Assembly: GCF_001676725.1 (NCBI RefSeq)
Contig: NZ_CP016172.1
Span: 5,704,001 to 5,768,000, forward strand
Direction: 5' to 3'
Source of the DNA: Bordetella flabilis
Lineage (GTDB): Bacteria > Pseudomonadota > Gammaproteobacteria > Burkholderiales > Burkholderiaceae_B
Length of the DNA stretch: 64,000 bases
The translations under genes and the position numbers were made by a program. This document shows positions 1 to 8,900 of the stretch, piece by piece. Numbering within the stretch: the first letter of the stretch is position 1; each line of letters starts with the position of its first letter. Under the pieces are notes generated by a model. That model made no database searches. It was not told the DNA's origin and was given only the letters and a program-made list of their open reading frames with translations.

Positions 1-2095
1 CGGCCTTGTTGTAGGCGATGCGATGGGTGACGGTGTCGCGTCGTACCCCCGGTGGGCCGATCACGCGCCACACAGGACACTCGGCAGTGGCGGCATGTTC
101 GATGGCGATCTCCACATAGCTATCGGCGATGCGCGCGTAGGTTCTGTCGTCCAGCGTAATGGTGCCGTTGGCCGCCGGCTGGCGCGTACCGATCGCATTC
201 AACATGCGCGGATCGCCGATGCCATAGCGTTGCAGCGTCTCCACGGGCAGCGAGGGAAAGAGCGCGCCGTTGCGGTCGGCCAGTAGAACATAGCCCTTGG
301 CGTCTCCGGTGTCGGGGTCCATGCGGGTATAGGCGCGACCGCTGCCGCCATAAGGACGCAGTGCAATGGTGCCTCCGTCGCGGCTTTCGGCCTGGACGGT
401 TGTCGGCACTTCGATTTCGTCGTCGCCGGATACGGTAGCACTGCGTCCGGCAGGTACGCGCCACCAGCCGTCGGCCAGGCTGGGACCGCTCTCGCGGCGC
501 GCAGCCTGTTGCAAAGCGAACGCCAGCTGGGGATAGCACGGCCGCAGCGCTTCCGCCACGGCGCCGACATCCAGCGGGAGCGGGAAGCAATCACTCACAG
601 TGGTATTCACAGCCTTGAGCGCCGCCTGTAGCACGGCACTGATGCCGGTGCGCAGGTCGGCCGGACCGGCGGCGGCCGCCAGGTCGCCGCGCCGTACATT
701 CACGGCGACCTCGCCGCCGAGCGCACGCGCCCGCGGCCCGGTCGCCCGTCCAGCATCCGCGGCCTGACACAGCGCGGAACACAGCATGGGGATGCTAAAG
801 GCTACGACATCGACGCCACCGGACGACAGCGCGCCGTCGATGTCGTCGTTCTGCATGGCGATGAGCGCGCGCCGGAACGGAATGAAATGCGGCGGAGTGT
901 CTGTCGGCTGCGCGGCCTGAATATCCCCGCGGGCGGCCCCGGATGCTTTATCGAAATAGCTGCGGAGTACGGGTGTAAGCCACTGCGCGAGCTCATTGCA
1001 CCGGCCCTGAGCCAGGGGCTCCAGCACCACGCGGGCGTGTCCCCTGGGACGTCGCCCGGTGTCCAGGGGGCCGAAAACAGTGGGCGCATGGCGCTGCAGC
1101 CATTCGCTGATCGCATGGTTTGCGGCGCTGTCATTTGCCGCGCCGCCGCTTTCGGTGTTTCCATGCGCTATGCCCTCAGTCGCACCGCTGCCGTATACGG
1201 CTACGTCATGTGCAGCAACTTCATATGCGGCTGCGCCATGTGTACCCGCGCCCCGGCTAACCATAGGCAGCACGCTGCCGTCCCCAGCGTAAAGGAAAAA
1301 ATGGCGCAATCCGGTCGACGCATGGAGGGTGGCGATATAGCCGGGGGCCGGTGCCTCGTCCACGTCGACGTACATGAAGGCCGCGCCGGGCGATGCCTGG
1401 GCTTCGCGCCGGTAGTATCGCAGCCGGGCGGTGGCGATCTCCACCAATGCGGTGCCGAGGTCCAGCCCGTGTTGCGCGGCGATACAGGACAGCCAGGCAT
1501 CGACCAATTCAACCGTCTTGTCGGCTGCCACTTCGATATACCTGTCGAAGCGCTGGGAAAGCCCGGCATCCGGGTCGACCCGTTCCGATAGCTCGCGCGC
1601 CAGCGCCCGGGGGGTGGGCATGCACAGGCAGGCCAGTTCCTTGGCGGCCTGGGCGACGGCAAACTCGTCCTTGAATTCGGTTTTCAGGAAGGCATGGAGC
1701 TGCTCGGCAAGTTCGTTGTAATCGCCGCAAGCCGGGGCTTGGCCGTCCATCTGCTGGACGACGTTGGCCAGGGCTAGGAGCAGGCCGGTTCGAATATCGG
1801 CATCGCCGTGCAGGCTGTGTTCCAGGATCAGCCGCTCGCCCAGTGCCGCGAGCTCCCGAGGCGCGTGCAAAGCTGGGGTGCCGCCCAGTTCCTCGAGCGC
1901 ATTCCCGCCCAGGATAAGCGCCAATTGCTGCCGCCTGCGCAAAGGGGGATTCTGGCCCACCGGCAAGAGCGCGGCGTTGTCGACGTATGGCCCGGAGGCC
2001 AGCGGCGTAGCCCTGTTTGATGCCGGGGCTGGGATATCAATGGGTGGGAGGGAAACGGGCGCGGCCGTAAGCGCGGTGGAACTCGAAACATCCAT
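1..2095 (-). CDS. large toxin/effector-like protein of unknown function, 3' part cut by window edge
   Basis: An uninterrupted minus-strand frame runs from an ATG at 2095 to the left edge (698 codons, no stop), so the C-terminus lies outside the window. No catalytic motif, signal peptide or membrane segment is visible. The middle (about residues 290-330) is a low-complexity Ala/His/Gly stretch. Towards the edge the protein shows segments such as GGSGRAYTRMDPDTGDAKGY and a Tyr-rich stretch ending in WRVIGPP. These remind me of modules in very large secreted toxins of Pseudomonas and Burkholderia (dermonecrotic-toxin-like proteins), but that is family recollection and not proof. No good Shine-Dalgarno precedes the ATG (GGAAG about 10 nt upstream). 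It lies downstream of, and on the same strand as, the RelA/SpoT-like gene. Confidence 0.6.
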   Translation of the reverse strand, partial: MDVSSSTALTAAPVSLPPIDIPAPASNRATPLASGPYVDNAALLPVGQNPPLRRRQQLALILGGNALEELGGTPALHAPRELAALGERLILEHSLHGDADIRTGLLLALANVVQQMDGQAPACGDYNELAEQLHAFLKTEFKDEFAVAQAAKELACLCMPTPRALARELSERVDPDAGLSQRFDRYIEVAADKTVELVDAWLSCIAAQHGLDLGTALVEIATARLRYYRREAQASPGAAFMYVDVDEAPAPGYIATLHASTGLRHFFLYAGDGSVLPMVSRGAGTHGAAAYEVAAHDVAVYGSGATEGIAHGNTESGGAANDSAANHAISEWLQRHAPTVFGPLDTGRRPRGHARVVLEPLAQGRCNELAQWLTPVLRSYFDKASGAARGDIQAAQPTDTPPHFIPFRRALIAMQNDDIDGALSSGGVDVVAFSIPMLCSALCQAADAGRATGPRARALGGEVAVNVRRGDLAAAAGPADLRTGISAVLQAALKAVNTTVSDCFPLPLDVGAVAEALRPCYPQLAFALQQAARRESGPSLADGWWRVPAGRSATVSGDDEIEVPTTVQAESRDGGTIALRPYGGSGRAYTRMDPDTGDAKGYVLLADRNGALFPSLPVETLQRYGIGDPRMLNAIGTRQPAANGTITLDDRTYARIADSYVEIAIEHAATAECPVWRVIGPPGVRRDTVTHRIAYNKA

Positions 2096-2383
2096 GACGG
2101 GGATACTTCCACAAGAAGACAAGCGCGTTCGCCAGTGCAAAAAGCACCGACCACGAAAAGGCAGCTATGTACAAGTACCATCCGGATGGTTCACCGCGAT
2201 GCGCCTTGCGTTTACATGCTGGAACGCCGCCTGCTTATAGGACGAGCCGCAGGACATGGAAGTCGTTTCCGTATTCCACCTTATTTTCCCTTGCCCGACG
2301 GCTCTTACGCCCGGCAACATTACAGAATCCGCCGACGGCCTGTCTCCTGAATACCTGCAAGGCGGGCGGAGTTCCCGTCCATC
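2096..2383. other. intergenic region between toxin-like gene and RelA/SpoT-like gene
   Basis: This 288-bp stretch carries only overlapping short frames with no family resemblance. It must contain the 5' leader of the minus-strand gene starting at 2095. I see no clear hairpin terminator with a T-run and no convincing sigma70 promoter. Base composition is already lower in GC than the gene to its left, matching the RelA/SpoT-like gene to its right. Confidence 0.4.
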
Positions 2384-3346
2384 TCATGCGCCTATGGCTT
2401 GGAGCTTTCGCAAATTCGTCTTTACCCGCTCTGTGAAGAAGCGATACTCGGCGGGTGACAACTTTCTTTTATTCCTGAACGTCTCGAAGTCCATACCCTC
2501 CCACGCGAAGTTCAGATTCTCTGCGCCTATGGATCGCACCCACTCGTGGATGCCCAACGGGGTAGCAATTTGCTTGTACACGTTCCGCTGGGCCTCCTGA
2601 AGCTTCAATAGGTTGGTCCTGACGCTTTCATCATTCTTGGCGTATGCCCCTGACTCGATCCCGCGCTCGATCGCTCTTGCTTCCTCGTAGAGACCGTGCT
2701 CAGCGGACTTGAGCCTGAAACTCTGGGCCGTATGTAGTTGTATTTCAAATTGGGAGGACCGATCGGGAAGCAGGAAATTGGCATTGATTCCCCTGTAGCC
2801 GAGCCTGTCGTGGAACGTGTTCTTTATGCGGACAGCTTTGATCCCTCTACGCGACAATGTGTAGAACGTATAGGTGACTTTCTCAATGAATTCCTGCTGG
2901 TGTTCTATCGAGATGGCTTCGCCCTTTTCTCCATAGCGAAAGCCCACCGTATAACGCAATGCGTCCTTGATTTCGTCAGGCCTGGAGGCTGTCAGCTTGT
3001 CAGCCAATGACTTTGCGGTTTTGAGTCGATGCTGCAGCCCATAGAGTTCAGCTCCCAGCTCCGTGGCTATGTTCCTGAGGGTTTGGGTGATGGACGGTTC
3101 GAATCTTCTTATGTGGTCGAGCAGTTCTGTCGCAACGGCGAGGCGCGCCTCTTCTTCGACCTTCCCCGGCGGAGTATCGTCCCCATTGAAGAGGGGCGTA
3201 GACTGACCTCGCACCTTGTTATACGCGTTCTTCCAGCGTTGTTGAGCTGCCATCCAGCTTTGCGTATCTTTCCTGCCCTGCGTCCCTGCATGGAGGGCCT
3301 GGTTATCAATGTGCGGCAATGCCTTTACCTTTACTACGTTGATCAA
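2384..3346 (-). CDS. RelA/SpoT-fold nucleotidyl/pyrophosphotransferase-like protein
   Basis: The 320-residue product carries the core signatures of the RelA/SpoT synthetase fold: RLKTAKSLADKL (107-118), DALRYTVGF (128-136, matching the DxxGxR-type strand), DRLGYRGINANF (180-191), EIQLHT (201-206, with E201 at the position of the catalytic Glu of EvQIRT) and H217 in EHGLYEE. It lacks an HD hydrolase domain and the TGS/ACT regulatory domains of long RSH enzymes. The extra alpha-helical C-terminus (about 230-320) is unlike housekeeping small alarmone synthetases. Variants with an RYT strand and LH-T motif are known among polymorphic and secreted toxins, so it may make an alarmone, ppApp-like nucleotide or modify tRNA; which one is not decidable here. 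The listed start is a TTG without SD; a TTG at 3319 with AAGGTAAAGG upstream is a better-supported alternative. GC is visibly lower than in flanking genes. Confidence 0.7.
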   Translation of the reverse strand: MINVVKVKALPHIDNQALHAGTQGRKDTQSWMAAQQRWKNAYNKVRGQSTPLFNGDDTPPGKVEEEARLAVATELLDHIRRFEPSITQTLRNIATELGAELYGLQHRLKTAKSLADKLTASRPDEIKDALRYTVGFRYGEKGEAISIEHQQEFIEKVTYTFYTLSRRGIKAVRIKNTFHDRLGYRGINANFLLPDRSSQFEIQLHTAQSFRLKSAEHGLYEEARAIERGIESGAYAKNDESVRTNLLKLQEAQRNVYKQIATPLGIHEWVRSIGAENLNFAWEGMDFETFRNKRKLSPAEYRFFTERVKTNLRKLQAIGA

Positions 3347-3550
3347 TGAACAGCGTGGACATCGGAATTCTGGTTATCCCGCCACGTAAGCTTCGATCTT
3401 AGGAACAGCCTCCGACCCTGCATACCCGAAATTTCTTGGCCTCCGCATCGCCCATGCGGCAGGCCTCCGCGAACGCGGTGAAGCCCGAAATGGAATTTTC
3501 TTGTTGGGGCAGTTCTACCGCATGAAGAGGTCGACGTTCACGAGCACGCG
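3347..3550. other. intergenic accessory DNA, no supported gene
   Basis: Short frames on both strands show no recognisable family. On the minus strand a frame reads VNVDLFMR followed by a stop near 3520, which could be the tail of a lost gene, but nothing upstream of it continues as protein. The stretch sits between the RelA/SpoT-like gene and duplicated ssb-derived DNA, so it is probably recombination debris. Confidence 0.3.
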
Positions 3551-3553
3551 GAT

Positions 3554-3680
3554 CGTCGAAGCGATCAATCGATCCGGGATCGCCCCTTCCGGCGCGGCAC
3601 GTACAAAAAAGCGGAGCCCGGTTACAGGCCCCGCTTCCCTTTCCCTTTCGGGCGTTTATACAATCCACGCCTCAGAACGG
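3554..3680 (-). pseudogene. diverged duplicate of the ssb 3' end plus its terminator
   Basis: About 127 bp align with 10530-10666, the region containing the last codons and terminator of ssb. Shared blocks include TCGAAGCGA, ATCGATCC, CCCCTTCC, AAGCGGAGCC, GGCCCCGCTT, CTTTCCCT and CCACGCCT/AGAACGG. The copy differs by scattered substitutions and a deletion of about 13 nt. At its right end the minus strand still reads Pro-Phe-stop, as at the end of SSB, and homology stops right after. It directly abuts the IS3-type transposase remnant, so it marks an old recombination or duplication event. Confidence 0.75.
3605..3636 (-). terminator. second copy of the ssb-type rho-independent terminator
   Basis: The stem AAGCGGAGCC/GGCCCCGCTT (one G-T pair, 8-nt loop) is followed on the minus strand by a run of T. 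It matches the real ssb terminator at 10574-10612 in stem sequence and in loop length. It now has no intact gene in front of it. Confidence 0.6.
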
Positions 3681-3683
3681 TTA

Positions 3684-3880
3684 TGCCCACCAAAAGTGTT
3701 GGCAAGGCGCTTCATTGCTTGGCGGACCCACTATAACGAGATTTGTCCCCACTCCGCGCTGAAGTGGCAGGCACCTGCCGAATACGCGCGCCAGCGCTCG
3801 GCCGAGGGCCAAAACGCTGTCTCCAATGAGCCGGAAATTTCTACCTCTGATCCGCGTGGATTCAGACGGACCGGTTTCGG
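3684..3880 (+). pseudogene. IS3-family transposase (OrfB) C-terminal remnant
   Basis: The frame reads LARRFIAWRTHYNEICPHSA followed by WQAPAEYARQ, matching the end of IS3-group OrfB integrases (A..I..WR..YN..RPHSALG..PAEFA). The catalytic DDE core is absent: homologous reading begins just right of the ssb-derived duplicate, and about 60 codons remain. The canonical Arg of RPHS is Cys here. No terminal inverted repeats are seen, so the element is dead. The downstream part of the frame, to 4010, overlaps the end of the yghU-like gene and is probably not transposase. Confidence 0.65.
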
Positions 3881-3924
3881 GTTCGGGTCAACGCAGCCGC
3901 ATGGAATGAGCCGCGGACGCGCGC

Positions 3925-4800
3925 CTATCTGGTTCCCGACAAGGACTCGAAGTCGCTTGCCGCGTGGCGTTCGCGCAGGAACTCGCCTGGCGCACCGGAC
4001 GTACGGTTGACGACCCTGCCCCGCGCCACCGCAGGGCGCGCGGCGATCGCCTTGTACCAGCGCAGCAGATGCGTGTATTCCTTTACGGCAAGGAACTCGT
4101 GTGCGTTGTACACGCCGTAGAGACTGCCGGGATGCCACGGCCACACCGCCATGTCCGCGATCGTGTATTCATCGCCCGCGAGGAATTCATGCGACGCCAG
4201 GTGCGTGTCGAGCACGTGCAGCTGCCGCTTGGTCTCCATTGCGTAACGGTCGATCGCATACTCGATCTTGAACGGCGCGTAGGCGTAGAAGTGGCCCAGT
4301 CCGCCACCCACGAAGGGAGCCGATCCCATCTGCCACATCAGCCAATTGATTGTCTCGGTGCGCGCACGAGCATCGGCAGGAAGGAAAGCACCGAACCGCT
4401 CGGCCAGGTAGACCAGGATCGAACCGCTTTCGAACACGCGAGTGGCGGGGTCCGTAGAGTGGTCCACCAACGCCGGGATCTTCGAATTGGGATTGACGCC
4501 GACGAAGCCGCTACCGAACTGGTCGCCCTTGAAGATGTCGATAAGCCAGGCGTCGTACTCCGCACCCGAGTGCCCTGCCGCCAGCAACTCCTCCAGCAGG
4601 ATCGTTACCTTCTGACCGTTGGGCGTTCCCTGCGAATAGAGCTGCAACGGATGGTTTCCCACCGGCAACGCCTGCGTGAATCGAGGCCCCGAATCCGGAC
4701 GATTGATGCTGGCGAACGCGCCGCCACGGGCGGCCTTCGGCGTCCAGACCTTGGGTGGCGTGTAGGACGCCGGCTGGTTTTCGGGCTTGGGGTGGGACAT
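3925..4800 (-). CDS. yghU: glutathione-dependent disulfide-bond oxidoreductase (YghU/YfcG-like GST family)
   Basis: The 291-residue protein matches the length and layout of YghU: an extended N-terminus of about 45 residues (PPKVWTPKAARGGAFASINR), a thioredoxin-like GST domain (NGQKVTILLEELL, then NPNSKIPALVD and FESGSILVYLAERFG) and an all-helical C-terminal domain ending with VNRTSG. Family members reduce disulfide bonds and organic hydroperoxides with glutathione in the cytoplasm. The start at 4800 is chosen because AGGAG lies 5-9 nt upstream; the longer upstream frame has no SD. It is the last gene of the RND–ene-reductase–yghU run on the minus strand, 82 nt after the preceding stop. Confidence 0.9.
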   Translation of the reverse strand: MSHPKPENQPASYTPPKVWTPKAARGGAFASINRPDSGPRFTQALPVGNHPLQLYSQGTPNGQKVTILLEELLAAGHSGAEYDAWLIDIFKGDQFGSGFVGVNPNSKIPALVDHSTDPATRVFESGSILVYLAERFGAFLPADARARTETINWLMWQMGSAPFVGGGLGHFYAYAPFKIEYAIDRYAMETKRQLHVLDTHLASHEFLAGDEYTIADMAVWPWHPGSLYGVYNAHEFLAVKEYTHLLRWYKAIAARPAVARGRVVNRTSGAPGEFLRERHAASDFESLSGTR

Positions 4801-4882
4801 GATTTCTCCTGGGATCCGGGGTATCCGGGATATCGGGACGATTGGAAGGCCACAGGCCAAGGAAGGGTCGCGCGATGGCGGC

Positions 4883-5977
4883 TTAAGGGGATCCTGGCAA
4901 GACGAAGTTCTGCCAGCCACGCATGTGGGTGATGAAGCGCTCGCTCAACCCGCCCGAGCGCAGGTATTGAGCAGTCACGGGAAGCCTTGGGCTGTCATAG
5001 AACGGGTCGGCTTGCACTTGCAACGGGAAATCCCGTTGAAGAATGCCTGCGCGGCCAATCAGCACGAAGTCGCAGCCCTCTTCCAGCAACTGCGCCGCAC
5101 GCTGGGCGCTCATGATCCTGCCGGCGGTGCCGACACGCACACCCTTGCGGGGAATGGTCGTGAAAATACTCAGCAGGGTCCGCCCCTTGTACGTCCCATC
5201 TCGCACGATCTGCGCGGAATCCCACAGGGCCAGGTCCAGATAGTCGATCAGCTCCCGATCGAGTATGCCGGCAGTGACTTCACGCAGTTCTTCCAGCCGC
5301 AGCCCATAACGCTCGACCGACAGGCGCCAGCCGATCTGGAAGTCAGGCCCGCAGCAACGGCGGATGCCTTCGATGACCTCGATGGTGAAGCGCGCCCGCT
5401 TTTCCAGGCTGCCGCCATACTTATCCGTACGATCGTTCAGAAGCGGAGACATGAACTCGGACAATATCCATCCGAAGGCTCCATGGATGGCGACGCCGTC
5501 GAATCCCGCGCGTTCCGCCCTCATCGCGGCGGCAATGAAACTGTCGCGGATTCGCTCCACCTGCTCCGTCGTCAGCGCCTGGATACCGGGCAAGGTGAAG
5601 CGGGAAGCGGGAGATGGAATTCCCCCCGATTCCGGGCGCGCCCGGTGTCCGGCGTGATGCAGTTGCACCGCCGACAGGCCCCCGCCCTCCCGGATCGACG
5701 TGGCCATGCGGGCCAGGCCAGGCAGATGCGCGTCGTCGTGTATGCCCATCTGCCTGGCGAAGGCGATGCCGCCTGCCTCGACGTGCGCGGCGGCGGTGGT
5801 GACCAATGCGTAGCCGCCCTGTGCAACCTGGCCGATCCAATCCAGATCGAATTGGGACGCGGAGCCGTCGTGCTCGCTTTGCTGGTTCGTAAGCGGAGCC
5901 AAGACGAAACGATTCCTCATTGCCGGGCCATGCAAGAGCGTCAGCGGCTTGAACAGATCGGAAACCGGAGAGGTCAT
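4883..5977 (-). CDS. NADH:flavin oxidoreductase / Old Yellow Enzyme family ene-reductase
   Basis: A 364-residue FMN-dependent TIM-barrel protein. Visible signatures are NRFVLAPLTN near the N-terminus, QLHHAGHRA (the substrate-binding H-x-x-H-type loop), HGAFGWILSEFMSPLLNDRT and DKYGGSLEKRARF (the family hallmark), and GRAGILQRDFP near the C-terminus. Such enzymes reduce activated C=C bonds of electrophiles such as enones and nitro compounds using NAD(P)H. Its ATG overlaps the stop of the RND transporter gene (ATGA), so the two are translationally coupled. This supports a shared role in xenobiotic or electrophile handling. The physiological substrate is unknown. Confidence 0.9.
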   Translation of the reverse strand: MTSPVSDLFKPLTLLHGPAMRNRFVLAPLTNQQSEHDGSASQFDLDWIGQVAQGGYALVTTAAAHVEAGGIAFARQMGIHDDAHLPGLARMATSIREGGGLSAVQLHHAGHRARPESGGIPSPASRFTLPGIQALTTEQVERIRDSFIAAAMRAERAGFDGVAIHGAFGWILSEFMSPLLNDRTDKYGGSLEKRARFTIEVIEGIRRCCGPDFQIGWRLSVERYGLRLEELREVTAGILDRELIDYLDLALWDSAQIVRDGTYKGRTLLSIFTTIPRKGVRVGTAGRIMSAQRAAQLLEEGCDFVLIGRAGILQRDFPLQVQADPFYDSPRLPVTAQYLRSGGLSERFITHMRGWQNFVLPGSP

Positions 5978-8900
5978 GACCTGTCCTTCTGCTGCTCTGG
6001 CTCAGCACCGCCTTCAACGGGCACCGGTGCCGCATGATGCGCGGCAGAGTGCAACGGCTTGCCGTTGCCCAACGCGCGCACAAGCACGTAGAACAGCGGC
6101 GTCAGGAACAGGCCGAACAGCGTTACGCCCAACATGCCGAAGAACACCGAAACGCCCATTGCGTGCCGCATCTCCGAGCCCGCGCCCACCGACAGGACCA
6201 GGGGAATCACACCCATGATGAAGGCCATCGAGGTCATCAGGATGGGCCTCAGGCGCAGGCGTGCGGCCTCGATGACCGCTTTCAGCGTGGGCATGCCGGC
6301 GATCTCCAGCTCGCGCGCGAATTCCACGATCAGGATGGCGTTCTTCGATGCAAGGCCAACCAGCACGATGAGACCGATCTGCGTGAAGATGTTGTTATCT
6401 CCTTTCGTCAGCCACACGCCAAGCAGCGCCGAGAAGATGCTCATCGGGATGATGAGGATGACGGCCAGGGGAAGCGTCACGCTTTCGTACTGCGCTGCCA
6501 GGACCAGGAAAACCAGCAGGACGCACAGCGGAAGAATCCAGACCGCCGAGTTGCCCGCGATGATCTGTTGGTAGGTCAGGTCCGTCCACTCGTACCCCAT
6601 CCCGGACGGCAAGGTCTCGGCGGCGATTCGTTCGATGGCCGCCATCGCCTGGTCCGACGAATAGCCTGACGCGGGGCTTCCGCTAAGGTCGGCGGCCGTG
6701 AAACCGTTGTAGCGGACGACCTGGTCGGGGCCGTAGGTCTGGTTGACCTTCAGCAATGAACCGAGCGGCACCATCCTGCCGGACTCGTTGCGAACATGCA
6801 GCTGTCCGATATCGTCCGGCGCCGAGCGGAATTTGCTGTCGGCCTGCATCCGCACTTGGTACACGCGGCCGAGGAAGTTGAAGTCGTTCACGTAATACGA
6901 ACCCAGGAAGGCCTGCAGCGTGTTGAACACGGCCAGCGTATCCACGCCCAACTGCTGCGCCTTCTCACGGTCGACGTCGACCTTCAACTGGGGAACGTTC
7001 ACGGTGTATGTCGAAAAGAGCGGGCCAAGCTCCGGCGCTTCAGACGCCCTCCGGATGAAGGCCTGGGTCGCCTTGTAGAGCTCGTCGTAGCCCCGGTCCG
7101 CCCGATCCTCGATCTGCAGCTTGAAACCGCCCGTCGTACCCAAGCCGTATACCGGCGGCGCGGGAAACACCGCGGTGAACGCCTGGCGTATGCCGGCGTA
7201 TTCACGATTCAGGTCGGCCACAACCTGGTCGGCCGTAATTCCCCGGCGGTCCTTGAACGGCTTCAGCAGCACGAAAGTCAGGGCGGTGCTCGAACTCTTC
7301 GTAACCCCGTTGATCGACAGGCCGCTATAGGTCACGGTTTCGGCGACGCCTGGATGCTTCAGCGCGGCATCATTCATCTGCTTCATCGTCGCTTCGGTGC
7401 GGTCCAGCGTCGAGCCCTCGGGCAACTGGGCCAGGCTGACGACATACTCCTTGTCCTGTGCCGGAACGAAGCCGCCCGGAACATGGCCCGTCAGCCACCA
7501 GGTAGCGGCGAGCAGGCCCGCGTACACGGCCAGCAAGGCGCCCTTGTGCTTCAGCAGGCCTGCAAGCCTTACTCCGTATCCTTCGGAGGCTCTATCGAAC
7601 GCACGGTTGAAGCGCCCGAAGAAGCGGCCGAACACCTTCTGCGTCACCCGGGTGACCGCGTCGGGAGCGGCGCCATGGGCCTTCAACAACAAGGCGGCCA
7701 GGGCCGGCGACAACGTCAGTGAATTCACCGCCGAGATCAGCGTGGAGACGGCGATGGTGACCGCGAACTGCTTGTAGAACTCCCCGGTCAGGCCGCTAAG
7801 GAAGGCCAGCGGCAGGAAGACGGCGGATAACGTGAGCGCAATGGCGATGATCGGCCCGCTCACCTCCCGCATAGCCCTGTACGTTGCCTCGCGAGGGCTC
7901 AGGCCCCGCGCGATGTTTCGCTCGACGTTCTCGACGACGACAATGGCGTCATCGACGACGATGCCGATGGAAAGCACCAGGCCGAACAGCGACAGCGTGT
8001 TGATGGAGTACCCCGCCAGGTACAGGAAGGTGAAGGTGCCGACGATCGACACGGGCACCGCCAGCAGCGGAATGATCGAGGCGCGCCAGGTCTGCAGGAA
8101 GAGGAACACGACCAGCACGACCAGCGCCACGGATTCAAGCAGGGTTTGGACGACTGCATCGATGCCGGCCTGCACCGCCCGGGTGGGTTCATACACAACG
8201 CGATAGGCGAGGTCTTGCGGAAAATCCTTCTCCAGCTCCTTCATCACCCGATGCACCTCGCGGGAAATCTGAAGCGAGTTCGCGCCCGGCGATTCCTGCA
8301 CCGCCAACGCGATGGCGGGTTCGTTGTTCAGCGTGGCGCGCAGGCCGTAGTCTTCGGCGCCCAGTTCGACCCGCGCCACATCGCCCAGGCGGGTAATCGC
8401 TCCCTTGGCATCGGACTTGATGACGATACGCCTGAACTCCTCTGCCGACTTCAGGCGGCCGTCGGCGTTGACGTTCAACTGGAAGGCCGTCTCGGCAGAC
8501 GATGGCGAACTGCCGATGGTTCCAACCGCGGCCTGGATGTTCTGGCGCCGGATGGCGCCGGCGACGTCGCTCGTGCTCAAGCCCCGCTCAGCCATGGCGG
8601 CGGGATCCAGCCAGACACGCATGGCATAGCCGCCAGGCCCCCACGGCGCGACGTCGCCTACGCCTGCTATGCGGGCCAGGCGATCCTTCACGTGCAGGAT
8701 GGCGTAGTTGCTAAGGTAGTTGCCGTCATAGGTGCCCCTCGGAGACACCATGTGCACGGTAATGCTGATGACGGGAGAACTCTTGATCGCCGTTACGCCC
8801 AGGCGCTGCACATCCTCGGGCAGCCGCGGTTGTGCTTGCGACACGCGGTTCTGCACGAACTGCTGGGCGATGTTCGGATCGGTGCCCAGCTTGAAGGTCA

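Noticed and set aside
887..1591. plus-strand frame of 234 codons in the left accessory region
   Set aside because: It opposes the continuous minus-strand toxin-like frame that runs from 2095 to the edge, and no SD or family is seen.
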